Assembly: GCF_019429525.1 (NCBI RefSeq)
Contig: NZ_JAHXZL010000015.1
Span: forward strand, 50,400-114,399
DNA length: 64,000 nucleotides
Origin: Sphingomonas folli
GTDB lineage: Bacteria > Pseudomonadota > Alphaproteobacteria > Sphingomonadales > Sphingomonadaceae
Direction of reading: 5' to 3'
Translations under genes and position numbers: made by a program
Notes under the pieces: model-generated
What the model was told of the DNA's origin: nothing
Databases searched by the model: none
Seen by the model: only the letters and a program-made list of their open reading frames with translations
Part shown: positions 7,121-14,726 of the stretch, piece by piece
How the letters are laid out: each line of letters starts with the position of its first letter
Numbering within the stretch: the stretch's first letter is position 1

Positions 7121-8086
7121 ATGGCCGAACCCGTTCCCGCCCGCCGCCCGCTCGAGCTGCTGATCGCCGCGCCGCGCGGCTTCTGCGCCGGCGTCGACCG
7201 CGCGATCCGCATCGTCGAGCTGGCGATCGAGAAGCACGGCGCGCCCGTCTACGTCCGCCACGAGATCGTCCACAACAAGTTCGTGGTCGACTCGCTCAAG
7301 GCCAAGGGCGCGGTGTTCGTCGAGGAGCTGGACGAGGTGCCCGACGGCGCGCCCGTCGTCTTCTCGGCGCACGGCGTGCCCAAGTCGGTGCCCGCGGCGG
7401 CGCAAGATCGCGGGCTCGACTATCTCGACGCCACCTGCCCGCTGGTCTCCAAGGTCCACCGCCAGGCCGAGCGGCTGGTCGCGGCGGGGCGGCACATCCT
7501 GTTCATCGGCCACGCCGGCCACCCCGAGGTGATCGGCACCTTCGGCCAGGTCCCCGCCGGCGCGATGACGCTGATCGAGACGGTGGAGGACGTCGCGCGG
7601 CTGGCGCCGGGCGATCCCGCCAACCTCGCCTTCCTCACCCAGACGACCCTGTCGGTCGACGACACCGCCGCGGTGGTCGCCGCGCTGCACGCGCGTTTCC
7701 CCGCGATCCAGGCGCCGCACGGCGAGGACATCTGCTACGCCACCTCGAACCGCCAGGCGGCGGTGAAGGCGATCGCCGGGGCGTGCGACGCGGTGCTGGT
7801 GATCGGCGCGCCCAACTCGTCCAACTCGCTGCGGCTGGTGGAGGTGGCGGAGCGCCACGGCATCCGCTCGGCGCTGATCCAGCGCGCCGCCGAGCTCGAC
7901 TGGGCCTTCCTCGACGGCGTGGGCACGCTGGGGGTCACCGCGGGTGCCTCGGCGCCCGAGCTGCTGGTGCGCGAGCTGGTCGACCTGCTCTCGACCCGCT
8001 TCGACGTGACCGAGCGCGAGGAAGAGACCACGCGCGAGACGATCGCCTTCAAGCTGCCGCGCGGGCTGGAGGCGGAGGCGGCGTAG
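7121..8086 (+). CDS. ispH: 4-hydroxy-3-methylbut-2-enyl diphosphate reductase
   Basis: A 321-residue IspH (LytB), the [4Fe-4S] enzyme that makes IPP and DMAPP in the last step of the MEP isoprenoid pathway. The three cluster cysteines are visible: C22 in RGFCAGV, C106 in DATCPLV and C205 in EDICYAT. The active-site H and E lie in GHAGHPEV (about residues 130-137). SAHGVP and the C-terminal GVTAGASAPE are also typical. ATG at 7121 was chosen over the longer frame from 7028 because the family starts just before the first cysteine. It heads the conserved ispH-thrB-rnhA run, although 206 bases separate it from thrB. It depends on Fe-S supply, encoded by the suf operon in this window. Confidence 0.96.
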   Translation: MAEPVPARRPLELLIAAPRGFCAGVDRAIRIVELAIEKHGAPVYVRHEIVHNKFVVDSLKAKGAVFVEELDEVPDGAPVVFSAHGVPKSVPAAAQDRGLDYLDATCPLVSKVHRQAERLVAAGRHILFIGHAGHPEVIGTFGQVPAGAMTLIETVEDVARLAPGDPANLAFLTQTTLSVDDTAAVVAALHARFPAIQAPHGEDICYATSNRQAAVKAIAGACDAVLVIGAPNSSNSLRLVEVAERHGIRSALIQRAAELDWAFLDGVGTLGVTAGASAPELLVRELVDLLSTRFDVTEREEETTRETIAFKLPRGLEAEAA

Positions 8087-8292
8087 CGGATCGGGGTGGA
8101 GCCCAGCTCATCCTCCCCTGGAAGGGAAGGATCGCTGATGGGGCCAATGAGCCGATACGGTCCGGTTCGGACGCCCCGCGGCGGCGGGGACACACTTCGC
8201 CCTTTCGCTCAGCCCGGACTTGACCCGGCATCCCCTCTTCCGCGAACGAGCCCCCCGCGGGCGCTCGGACGGCCGCCACGAGGGGGCGACAA

Positions 8293-9246
8293 GTGGCAGT
8301 CTACACGCAGGTATCCGCCGAGGCGCTCGCCGCCTTCCTCGCGCGCTACGACGCCGGCGCCCTGGTCTCGGCCAAGGGCATCGCCGAGGGCGTGGAGAAT
8401 TCCAACTATCTCGTCGACACCACCGAGGCGCGCTTCATCCTCACGCTCTACGAGAAGCGTGTCGCCGCCGACGATCTCCCGTTCTTCCTCGCGCTGCTCG
8501 ACCATCTCGCCGCCCGCGGCCTGCCGGTGCCGCCCGCCGTCGCCGACCGCGACGGCGTCGCGATCCAGCGGCTCGCTGAGCGGCCCGCCTGCCTGATCCG
8601 CTTCCTCCCCGGCGTGTCGGTGTCGCACCCCACGCCGGCGCAGGCGCGCGCCGCCGCGCGCGCGCTGGGCGAGATGCACGTCGCGCTCGCCGACTTCGCA
8701 CCGACCCGCGCGAACTCGATGGGCGTGGCGACCTGGCGCCCGCTGCTCGACCGCTGCGGGCAGGACATGAACACGATCCAACCCGGCCTGTTCGACCGCG
8801 TCGCGCGCGCGCTCGACGGCATCGAGCGCGACTGGCCGCGCGACCTGCCGAGCGGCGCGATCCACGCCGACCTCTTCCCCGACAACGTGCTGATGCTCGG
8901 CGACGCGGTCACCGGCCTGATCGACTTCTACTTCGCCTGCACCGACCTCACCGCCTATGACCTGGCGGTGATGCACTCGGCCTGGGCCTTCGATGCCGCC
9001 GGCGCGCCGGCCGATCCGGCGGTGGGCGCGGCGCTGCTCGCGGGCTATGCCGAGGCCGCGCCGCTCGCCGCCGCCGAGCGCGCCGCGCTGCCGCTGCTCG
9101 CGCGCGGCGCCTGCGTCCGCTTTCTGCTGAGCCGCGCGTGGGACTGGCTGCACACGCCCGCCGACGCGCTGGTGACGCGCAAGGACCCGCTCGCCTACCT
9201 CCACCGCCTCGCCTGGTACGAGGCCCATCCGGACTGTTTTTCATGA
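8293..9246 (+). CDS. thrB: homoserine kinase (aminoglycoside-phosphotransferase fold)
   Basis: A 317-residue ThrB of the APH/choline-kinase type found in alphaproteobacteria. It phosphorylates homoserine to give the substrate of threonine synthase (364-1587). It starts at GTG 8293 (MAVYTQVSAEALAAFL, the usual family start). GVENSNYLVDTTEARFILTL is the ATP-binding N lobe, IHADLFPDNVL the catalytic HxDxxxxN loop, and LIDFYFACTDLTAYDLA the metal-binding D segment. Its TGA overlaps the rnhA ATG by four bases (ATGA), so the two are translationally coupled. The enzyme is unrelated to the GHMP-type ThrB of E. coli. Confidence 0.94.
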   Translation: MAVYTQVSAEALAAFLARYDAGALVSAKGIAEGVENSNYLVDTTEARFILTLYEKRVAADDLPFFLALLDHLAARGLPVPPAVADRDGVAIQRLAERPACLIRFLPGVSVSHPTPAQARAAARALGEMHVALADFAPTRANSMGVATWRPLLDRCGQDMNTIQPGLFDRVARALDGIERDWPRDLPSGAIHADLFPDNVLMLGDAVTGLIDFYFACTDLTAYDLAVMHSAWAFDAAGAPADPAVGAALLAGYAEAAPLAAAERAALPLLARGACVRFLLSRAWDWLHTPADALVTRKDPLAYLHRLAWYEAHPDCFS

Positions 9247-9701
9247 CCGAACTCACCCTCGTCGAGATGTTCACCGACGGCGCCTGCAAGGGCAATCCCG
9301 GCCCCGGCGGCTGGGGCGTGGTGATCCGCAGCGGCGCGCACGAGAAGGAGCTCTCCGGCGGCGACGCGGTCACCACCAACAACCGCATGGAGCTGACCGC
9401 CGCGATCGAGGGATTGAACGCGCTGACCCGCCCGTGCCGCGTCAAGCTGATGACCGACAGCCGCTACGTCATGGACGGGCTGACCAAATGGATCCACGGC
9501 TGGCGCAAGAACGGCTGGAAGACCGCCGACAAGAAGCCGGTGAAGAACGCCGAGCTGTGGCAGGCTTTGCTCGCCGCGGCCGAGCCGCACCGCGTCGAGT
9601 GGGAATGGGTCAAGGGCCACGCCGGCCACCCCGAGAACGAGCGCGCCGATCGGCTCGCCAGCGACGCCGCGGTGGCGGCGGGCCGCGCCGCGCGGGGGTG
9701 A
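9243..9701 (+). CDS. rnhA: ribonuclease HI
   Basis: A 152-residue RNase HI that cleaves RNA in RNA-DNA hybrids. All four catalytic acidic residues are in place: D12 (FTDGACKGNPG), E50 (NNRMEL), D72 (MTDSRYV) and D136 (ERADRLA), and the KGHAGHPENERAD motif is complete. The ATG at 9243 overlaps the stop of thrB, which fixes the start; the open frame upstream is a thrB shadow. Third gene of the conserved ispH-thrB-rnhA group. Confidence 0.97.
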   Translation: MTELTLVEMFTDGACKGNPGPGGWGVVIRSGAHEKELSGGDAVTTNNRMELTAAIEGLNALTRPCRVKLMTDSRYVMDGLTKWIHGWRKNGWKTADKKPVKNAELWQALLAAAEPHRVEWEWVKGHAGHPENERADRLASDAAVAAGRAARG

Positions 9702-10089
9702 CGGCAGGCGGGGGTGACGGCGGGCGGAGGTGACGGCAGCAGGGCGAGGTCTCGACGGTCGCGTGTCCTCCGCTGGCAGGATCTCCTCCGCGCCATCGTC
9801 GCCCACCCCCGTCGCCAGGCGTCTTCCAGCGTGGGCGGGAGCACGCGATGGATCAGCGGAGGACGCCGGCGAGGGGCGGATGCGCCTGCCGCCGACACCG
9901 CCGGGCGCCGCACCGCCGCGCCCGCCCGACCGATTGCGGCTATCTTTTCGCGCGCCGCCGCCCTATCGCGTCCCGGCGACGTCGTATGCGACGGATCTCG
10001 GGCCGCTCCGCCCCATATCCCTTTCAAGCTAAACGAAGCCGGGCTGTCCCCTCGCGGCAGGCCCGTCACCTGGGATGAAGGACGCCCCC
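9702..10089. other. 388-bp noncoding region before the cold-shock gene
   Basis: No gene-like frame is seen. The first 40 bases carry short direct repeats of GGCGGGGGTGACGG. The segment from about 9935 onward is less GC-rich (CTATCTTTTCGC, CATATCCCTTTCAAGCTAAACGAAG) and probably holds the promoter and 5' leader of the cold-shock gene. Cold-shock mRNAs often have long structured leaders; whether this one does is inference. Confidence 0.5.
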
Positions 10090-10296
10090 ATGATCACCGG
10101 CACCGTCAAATTCTTCAACGCCGACAAGGGCTATGGCTTCATCGCGCCGGAGGACGGCAGCGGCGACGCGTTCGTCCACATCAGCGCGGTCGAGCGCGCC
10201 GGCCTGCGCACGCTCGATAAGGACCAGCGGCTCACCTACGAGCTGGAGACCGACCGGCGCGGCAAGACGTCGGCCGTCAACCTCCAGACGGCCTGA
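10090..10296 (+). CDS. cold-shock domain protein
   Basis: A 68-residue single cold-shock domain: an OB-fold nucleic-acid-binding protein acting as RNA chaperone. Both RNA-binding motifs are visible, RNP1 as KGYGFI and RNP2 as AFVHIS, with the typical start ITGTVKFFNADKG. I prefer ATG 10090 to the in-frame ATG at 10075, because GAAGGA sits seven bases before 10090 and the family starts M-x-x-G-T-V-K. The middle (LRTLDKDQRLTYELETDRRGKTSAVNLQ) is standard. It precedes the next gene by seven bases and is probably co-transcribed. Confidence 0.92.
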   Translation: MITGTVKFFNADKGYGFIAPEDGSGDAFVHISAVERAGLRTLDKDQRLTYELETDRRGKTSAVNLQTA

Positions 10297-10303
10297 GCCG
10301 CGC

Positions 10304-11014
10304 ATGGCGGTGGCCGAGGCGGCCCTCAGCACGCGTGACGTCGGCGCGGACGGCCCCTGGGGCGTGCTCGTCGACACCGCGGACCTTCCCGACGGGGGGC
10401 AACTCCATCTTCGCCGCCACGAACAGGATTACGAGATCCTGTTCGGCGACGAGCAGCTGATGGGCAGCTGGGCGGTCCGCTCGGAGGAGGCGCTCGCCAC
10501 GCTGGCGCTGCGCCGGCTGGGCGCCGCGCCGCGCGTGCTGATCGGCGGGCTCGGCATGGGCTTCACGCTGGCGGCGGCGCGCGCCGCGCTGCCCGCCGAC
10601 GCGACGATCGTGGTCGCGGAGCTCGTGCCCGAGGTGGTCGCCTGGGCGACCGGACCGCTGCGCCATATCCACGGCGAGTCGCTCGCGGACCACCGCGTGT
10701 CGCTCATCGTCGGCGACGTGCACGACGTCATCGCGGCGCAGGAGGCGCGCTTCGACGCGATCCTGCTCGACGTCGACAACGGCCCCGAGGGCCTGATCCA
10801 TCTCGCCAACGAGCGGCTCTACTGCGGCTGGGGGCTGCGCGCCGCGCGCGCCGCGCTCCGGCCGGGCGGCACGCTGGCGGTGTGGTCGGCCTTCGCCGAC
10901 GCCGACTTCACCGATCGGCTGCGGGCCGCCGGCTTCGCGGTCGACCTCGCCACCGTCGACCCCGACGGTCGCGGCGAGGCGCCGCCGCACACCATCTGGC
11001 TCGCCACGCGCTGA
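10304..11014 (+). CDS. spermidine-synthase-like Rossmann-fold protein
   Basis: A 236-residue protein with a class I methyltransferase or aminopropyltransferase-like core: PRVLIGGLGMGFTLAAA is the nucleotide-binding glycine loop (about residues 76-92), VVAELVPEVVAW the acidic second strand, and FDAILLDVDNGPEG the motif where spermidine synthases place catalytic aspartates. The N terminus has the beta-hairpin seen in that family (GGQLHLRRHEQDYEILFG). The length is short for a true spermidine synthase (about 280) and no SAM decarboxylase is nearby, so the substrate is uncertain. It starts at ATG 10304, right behind the cold-shock gene. Confidence 0.75.
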   Translation: MAVAEAALSTRDVGADGPWGVLVDTADLPDGGQLHLRRHEQDYEILFGDEQLMGSWAVRSEEALATLALRRLGAAPRVLIGGLGMGFTLAAARAALPADATIVVAELVPEVVAWATGPLRHIHGESLADHRVSLIVGDVHDVIAAQEARFDAILLDVDNGPEGLIHLANERLYCGWGLRAARAALRPGGTLAVWSAFADADFTDRLRAAGFAVDLATVDPDGRGEAPPHTIWLATR

Positions 11015-11158
11015 CCGCGAGCGCGCGCGTCCGGCCGTTCGCCACCCGCCGCTGATCGCAAGCCGATTGACGCGCCGGTCGGAAGGCGCGAGCCGCGCCA
11101 GATCCTTGTGGCCCCCTGTTGGCAGCGCGCCGCTGACATCATCGAGAGAGCGTTGGTT

Positions 11159-12202
11159 GTGCGTCTAACATCGATCCTCGGGCTCCGCTCGCACGACATC
11201 GCGATCGACCTCGGCACCGTCAACACGCTGGTGCACGTCGCCGGGCGCGGCATCGTCATCGACGAGCCCTCGGTCGTGGCGGTGGAGGAGCGCGACGGCG
11301 TGACGCGCGTGCTCGCGGTCGGCGCCGACGCCAAGCTGATGATGGGCAAGACGCCCGAGCATATCCGCACGATCCGCCCGCTGCGCGACGGCGTGATCGC
11401 CGACCTCGACGTCGCCGAGCAGATGATCAAGCACTTCATCGACAAGGTGCACGGCGGGCAGAGCCGCTTCCAGCGCCGGCCGCGGATGGTGATCTCGATC
11501 CCGACCGGCTCGACCCAGGTCGAGCGCCGCGCGATCCGCCAGGCGGCGCTGAGCGCGGGCGCCTCCGAGGTGCGGCTGATCGAGGAGGCGCTCGCCGCCG
11601 CGCTCGGCGCCGGGCTGCCGATCACCGCGCCGACGGGGTCGATGGTCGTCGACATCGGCGGCGGCACCACCGAGGTGGCGGTGCTCTCGCTCAGCGGCCT
11701 GGCCTATAGCAGCTCGGTCCGAGTCGGCGGCGACAAGCTGGACGACGCGATCGCCTCGCACGTGCGCCGCCGCCACAATCTCATGATCGGCGAGGCGACC
11801 GCCGAGCGGATCAAGCTGACGATCGGCTCCGCCAGCCGCCCGTCCACCGAGGCCGACCGGGCGATGCGGGTGAAGGGGCGCGACCTCGTCAACGGCATCC
11901 CCAAGGAGATCAGCATCACCGAGGGCGAGATCGCCGACGCGCTCGCCGACCTGGTCGGCCAGATCGTCGAGGCGGTGCTGCGCACGCTCAGCCATATCAA
12001 GCCCGAGCTCGCCGCCGACGTGGTCGAGCAGGGCATCGTCATGACCGGCGGCGGCGCGATGCTGGCCCGGCTCGACGAGGTGCTCAGCGCCGCGACGGGG
12101 CTGCCGGTGGTGGTGGCCGACTCGCCGCTGCTGTGCGTCGCGGTCGGCGCGGGCCTCGCGCTCGAGGACCCGCTCCTGCGCGACGCGCTGTCGCAGGGAT
12201 AA
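11159..12202 (+). CDS. mreB: MreB-type actin homologue, stand-alone copy
   Basis: A 347-residue MreB. Nucleotide-binding motifs are DLGTVNTLV (phosphate 1, about residues 14-22), DIGGGTTEVAVLS (phosphate 2, about 163-175) and GIVMTGGGAML (adenosine). MreB-specific stretches such as KLMMGKTPEHI, IRPLRDGVIADLDVAEQMIKHF and KGRDLVNGIPKEISI are clear. MreB forms membrane-bound filaments guiding wall synthesis. Two start choices exist in frame, TTG 11153 and GTG 11159; GTG has GAGAG eight bases upstream. The usual mreC-mreD-mrdA-rodA genes do not follow: the next gene is a transporter on the opposite strand. This suggests a second, orphan MreB. An inverted repeat follows directly after the stop. 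Confidence 0.88.
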   Translation: MRLTSILGLRSHDIAIDLGTVNTLVHVAGRGIVIDEPSVVAVEERDGVTRVLAVGADAKLMMGKTPEHIRTIRPLRDGVIADLDVAEQMIKHFIDKVHGGQSRFQRRPRMVISIPTGSTQVERRAIRQAALSAGASEVRLIEEALAAALGAGLPITAPTGSMVVDIGGGTTEVAVLSLSGLAYSSSVRVGGDKLDDAIASHVRRRHNLMIGEATAERIKLTIGSASRPSTEADRAMRVKGRDLVNGIPKEISITEGEIADALADLVGQIVEAVLRTLSHIKPELAADVVEQGIVMTGGGAMLARLDEVLSAATGLPVVVADSPLLCVAVGAGLALEDPLLRDALSQG

Positions 12203-12258
12203 GGAGGGGTGACCCGGTCGGCGTTGGTCGTGACACTCGCTGTCGGCGACACCCCTCC
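12203..12258. terminator. possible stem-loop just after mreB
   Basis: GGAGGGGTG (12203-12211) and CACCCCTCC (12250-12258) are perfect 9-base inverted arms starting at the base after the mreB TAA. There is no T run, so it may be a factor-dependent terminator or simply a repeat element. It faces the end of the opposite-strand transporter gene. Confidence 0.4.
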
Positions 12259-12273
12259 GACGCGCTGCGCACA

Positions 12274-12292
12274 CCTCCCCTCGCAGGGGAGG
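12274..12292. repeat. CTCCCC/GGGGAG short palindrome
   Basis: CCTCCCCT-CGC-AGGGGAGG is a perfect 8-bp stem with a 3-base loop. Variants of the same word occur at about 4075-4095, 4191-4214, 4328-4351, 8108-8127, 53701-53727 and 56017-56040, always between genes, so it is the most frequent repeat in the window. Confidence 0.6.
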
Positions 12293-12354
12293 ATGAAGTA
12301 GCATCAGGCGATCGAGACGCCGCCCCCCACGGCAACGCCAGGCGCCGCCCCGCC

Positions 12355-13605
12355 CTACCCGATCAGCAGCCGCGCGCCGAGCGCCGCCGCCAGCGCGGGG
12401 ATCATCGTCACCGCGCCCACCTTGAGGAAGCGCCAGAAGCCGATGTCCTCGCCCTCGCGCCGGATCGCCTGCAGCCACAGGATCGTCGCCAGGCTGCCCG
12501 TGATCGAGAGGTTGGGGCCGAGGTCGACCCCGATCAGCAGCGCGTCCACCACCAGCCGCGGCGGGTGCGCCTGCGCCACCGCGGTGCTGGCAATCAGTCC
12601 GGCGGGCAGGTTGTTCATCAGGTTGGAGACGAACGCCAGCAGCGTCCCCGCCGCCGCCGCGCCGCGCACCGGCTCGGCCGCGGTGGTGCGCAGCGCCGCG
12701 GCGACCTGCGCGATCACGCCGGTGCGGTCGAGCGCCTCCACCAGCACGAACAGCCCCGCCACCAGCGGCAGCACGCTCCACGACACCTGGCGCGCCAGCC
12801 CCAGCGGCGACCGCCGCGCCAGCGCGCACACCAGCAGCGTCGTGACCACGCCGGCGACGCAGGTCGGCAGCCCCAGCGGCAGGTCACGCGCCGACATCAC
12901 CAGCAGCAGCAGCGCGGTCGCCGCGATCCCGGCCAGCGCGGCACGCCCGCCGGCGGGGAGCGTCGTCGGCGCGACGTCGGTGGCGCAGCGGCCCGCCAGC
13001 CGCGCGCGCTCGGCCCAGCGCAGCGCGACGAAGGTCACGCCGATCGCCGCCACGGAGGGTAGCGCGAACGAGCCGAACCACTCGCCCAGCGGCGGCATCC
13101 GCCCGCCGTACAGCACCAGGTTGGCGGGGTTGGAGATCGGCAGCACGAAGCTGGCCGCGTTGGCGATCAGCGCGCAGGCGAACAGCAGCGGCAGCGGGTC
13201 CGCCCTCGCCTTGCGCGCCGCGGCATAGACCGCCGGGGTCAGCACCACCGCGGTGGCGTCGTTGGAGAGGAACGTGGTGGTGACGACGCCCGTGGCATAG
13301 ACCAGCGCGAACAGCCGCCGCGGCGAGCCGCGCGCGTGCGCCGCCGCCGCCGCCGCGACCCAGTCGAACAGCCCCTGCTCGCGCGCGGTCTCGCTCAGCA
13401 GCATCATGCCGATCAGGAACAGATAGACGTCGCCGCCCTTCGCCACCGCGCCCAGCGCCGCCGGCCACGGCATCAGCCCGAGCAGCAGCAGCAGCGCCGC
13501 GCCCGCCACCGCCCAGATCGCCTCGGGCCAGCGGAACGGGCGCGCGATCACCGCGGCGGTGGCGGCGGCGCAGATCCCCCAGGTCGCTCCCGCGCCGAGG
13601 ATCAC
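12355..13605 (-). CDS. ArsB/SLC13-type ion transporter
   Basis: A 416-residue polytopic membrane protein of the ArsB/NhaD (ion transporter) superfamily, with about 10-12 hydrophobic segments in two similar halves. Typical motifs are TTTFLSNDATAVVLTPAVYA and NAASFVLPISNPANLVLYG in the first half, and the corresponding FVSNLMNNLPAGLI and LGPNLSITGSLATILWL in the second, the re-entrant ion-binding loops. Arsenite export is one known role; others in the superfamily move Na+ or dicarboxylates, so the substrate is open. GTG at 13605 overlaps the stop of the phosphoesterase gene (GTGA), which sets the start and makes it the last gene of a three-gene coupled operon. No arsR or arsC is near. Confidence 0.8.
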   Translation of the reverse strand: MILGAGATWGICAAATAAVIARPFRWPEAIWAVAGAALLLLLGLMPWPAALGAVAKGGDVYLFLIGMMLLSETAREQGLFDWVAAAAAAHARGSPRRLFALVYATGVVTTTFLSNDATAVVLTPAVYAAARKARADPLPLLFACALIANAASFVLPISNPANLVLYGGRMPPLGEWFGSFALPSVAAIGVTFVALRWAERARLAGRCATDVAPTTLPAGGRAALAGIAATALLLLVMSARDLPLGLPTCVAGVVTTLLVCALARRSPLGLARQVSWSVLPLVAGLFVLVEALDRTGVIAQVAAALRTTAAEPVRGAAAAGTLLAFVSNLMNNLPAGLIASTAVAQAHPPRLVVDALLIGVDLGPNLSITGSLATILWLQAIRREGEDIGFWRFLKVGAVTMIPALAAALGARLLIG

Positions 13606-14726
13606 CAGGGCCGACCGTTGGCGTTGGGGCCGAGCCGCGTGCCGAACAGGTGGCGCGACTCCCACGCCCCGATCGAGTGGATGGCGTTGCCCGGCGCCAC
13701 CGGGCGACCGCGCTTGGGCGCGTCCTTCCGCTCGCGCACGAGCAGTTCGATCGTGTCCCGCGAGTCACCGCTCGCCACGGTGAGGCGGTGGAGCCCCGCG
13801 CGCGGCACCGTGATCGTCGCGCACCAGTTCGCGGCATGCGCGGCGTCCCGCTGCATCGGCCACGCCTCCCCGCCGAACGCTACCGTCGGCGCGGGCGCGC
13901 CCTGACCGAGCACGCGCGCGACCACCTCCACCTCGCCCGGCGCCGGGACATGGCAGGGATGATAGGGCCGCGTGATCAGCCGCACGTCGGCGGGGGAGAG
14001 GATCTGGACGTGCGGCCAGCCGGCGTCGAGCGGACGGAAGGTCCAGCTCGGCACGCCGCCGTGGACGCTCACCACCGAATAGCCCGGCGCGCCGCCCTCC
14101 TCCTCGATCTGCGCGCTCGACCGCGTCGCGCCGTAGACGGTGCGGCCGTCGTTGAGCAGTTCGTTGTAATGCGTGTGCCCGGTGTCGACGAAAGCGACGC
14201 CCGCGTCGGCGAACAGGGTCGCGAGCGCCTCGCCGCCGTCGGCATGGTCGGACGGGAAAGCGTGCATGAACACCAGCGGGGTGAGCGCCGCGTCGTCGTC
14301 GCTCTCCGCCAGCGCGCGCGCCAGCCGGTCGCGCTGGCCCGCGCCGAGGCGGAAGTCGGGCCCGCCGGCGCCCGCGCTGACCACGTCGAGGAACAGGCAG
14401 CGATGCCCGGCGATGACTCGGCTGAACGGGCGCCAGTCCGGCGGCGTGCCGGCGCGATAGGCCGCCAGCGTGCCGTCCTCGAAGTCATGGTCGCCGGGGA
14501 TCGTCAGCACAGGCACGCGTGCCCCCGCGAGGGCGGCGCGGATCTCGGTATATTGCTCTGGCGTCGCATGGTTGGCGTTGTCGCCGGGCAGGAACAGGAA
14601 GTCGATGCCCTCGGGCACGTCGACCAGTCGCGCGACGACCTGTTCCAGCCGATCGATCCCCTGCCAACCGTCCGCGGCGTCGGCGTGGACGTCGCCGACA
14701 TGGACCCAGGTGATGCTGCTGGTCAC
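13602..14726 (-). CDS. calcineurin-like metallophosphoesterase
   Basis: A 374-residue binuclear metallophosphoesterase. Metal-ligand motifs appear in family order: GDVHAD (DxH, about residues 11-16), PGDNANHA (about 49-56), PGDHDF (about 79-84), FMHAFPSDHAD, and DTGHTHYNELL. They match the cyclic-AMP phosphodiesterase/CpdA branch more than large exported nucleotidases; there is no signal peptide, so it should be cytoplasmic. The C-terminal ~130 residues form an added domain (VVSVHGGVPSWTFRPL onward). It starts at GTG 14726 overlapping the MFS stop (GTGA), and its own stop overlaps the ArsB-like start. The close coupling to two transporters suggests it acts on something they carry or produce. 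Confidence 0.82.
   Translation of the reverse strand: MTSSITWVHVGDVHADAADGWQGIDRLEQVVARLVDVPEGIDFLFLPGDNANHATPEQYTEIRAALAGARVPVLTIPGDHDFEDGTLAAYRAGTPPDWRPFSRVIAGHRCLFLDVVSAGAGGPDFRLGAGQRDRLARALAESDDDAALTPLVFMHAFPSDHADGGEALATLFADAGVAFVDTGHTHYNELLNDGRTVYGATRSSAQIEEEGGAPGYSVVSVHGGVPSWTFRPLDAGWPHVQILSPADVRLITRPYHPCHVPAPGEVEVVARVLGQGAPAPTVAFGGEAWPMQRDAAHAANWCATITVPRAGLHRLTVASGDSRDTIELLVRERKDAPKRGRPVAPGNAIHSIGAWESRHLFGTRLGPNANGRPW

Noticed and set aside
11165..12829. 554-residue minus-strand frame opposite mreB
   Set aside because: It covers mreB, the intergenic repeats and part of the transporter gene; pure shadow.
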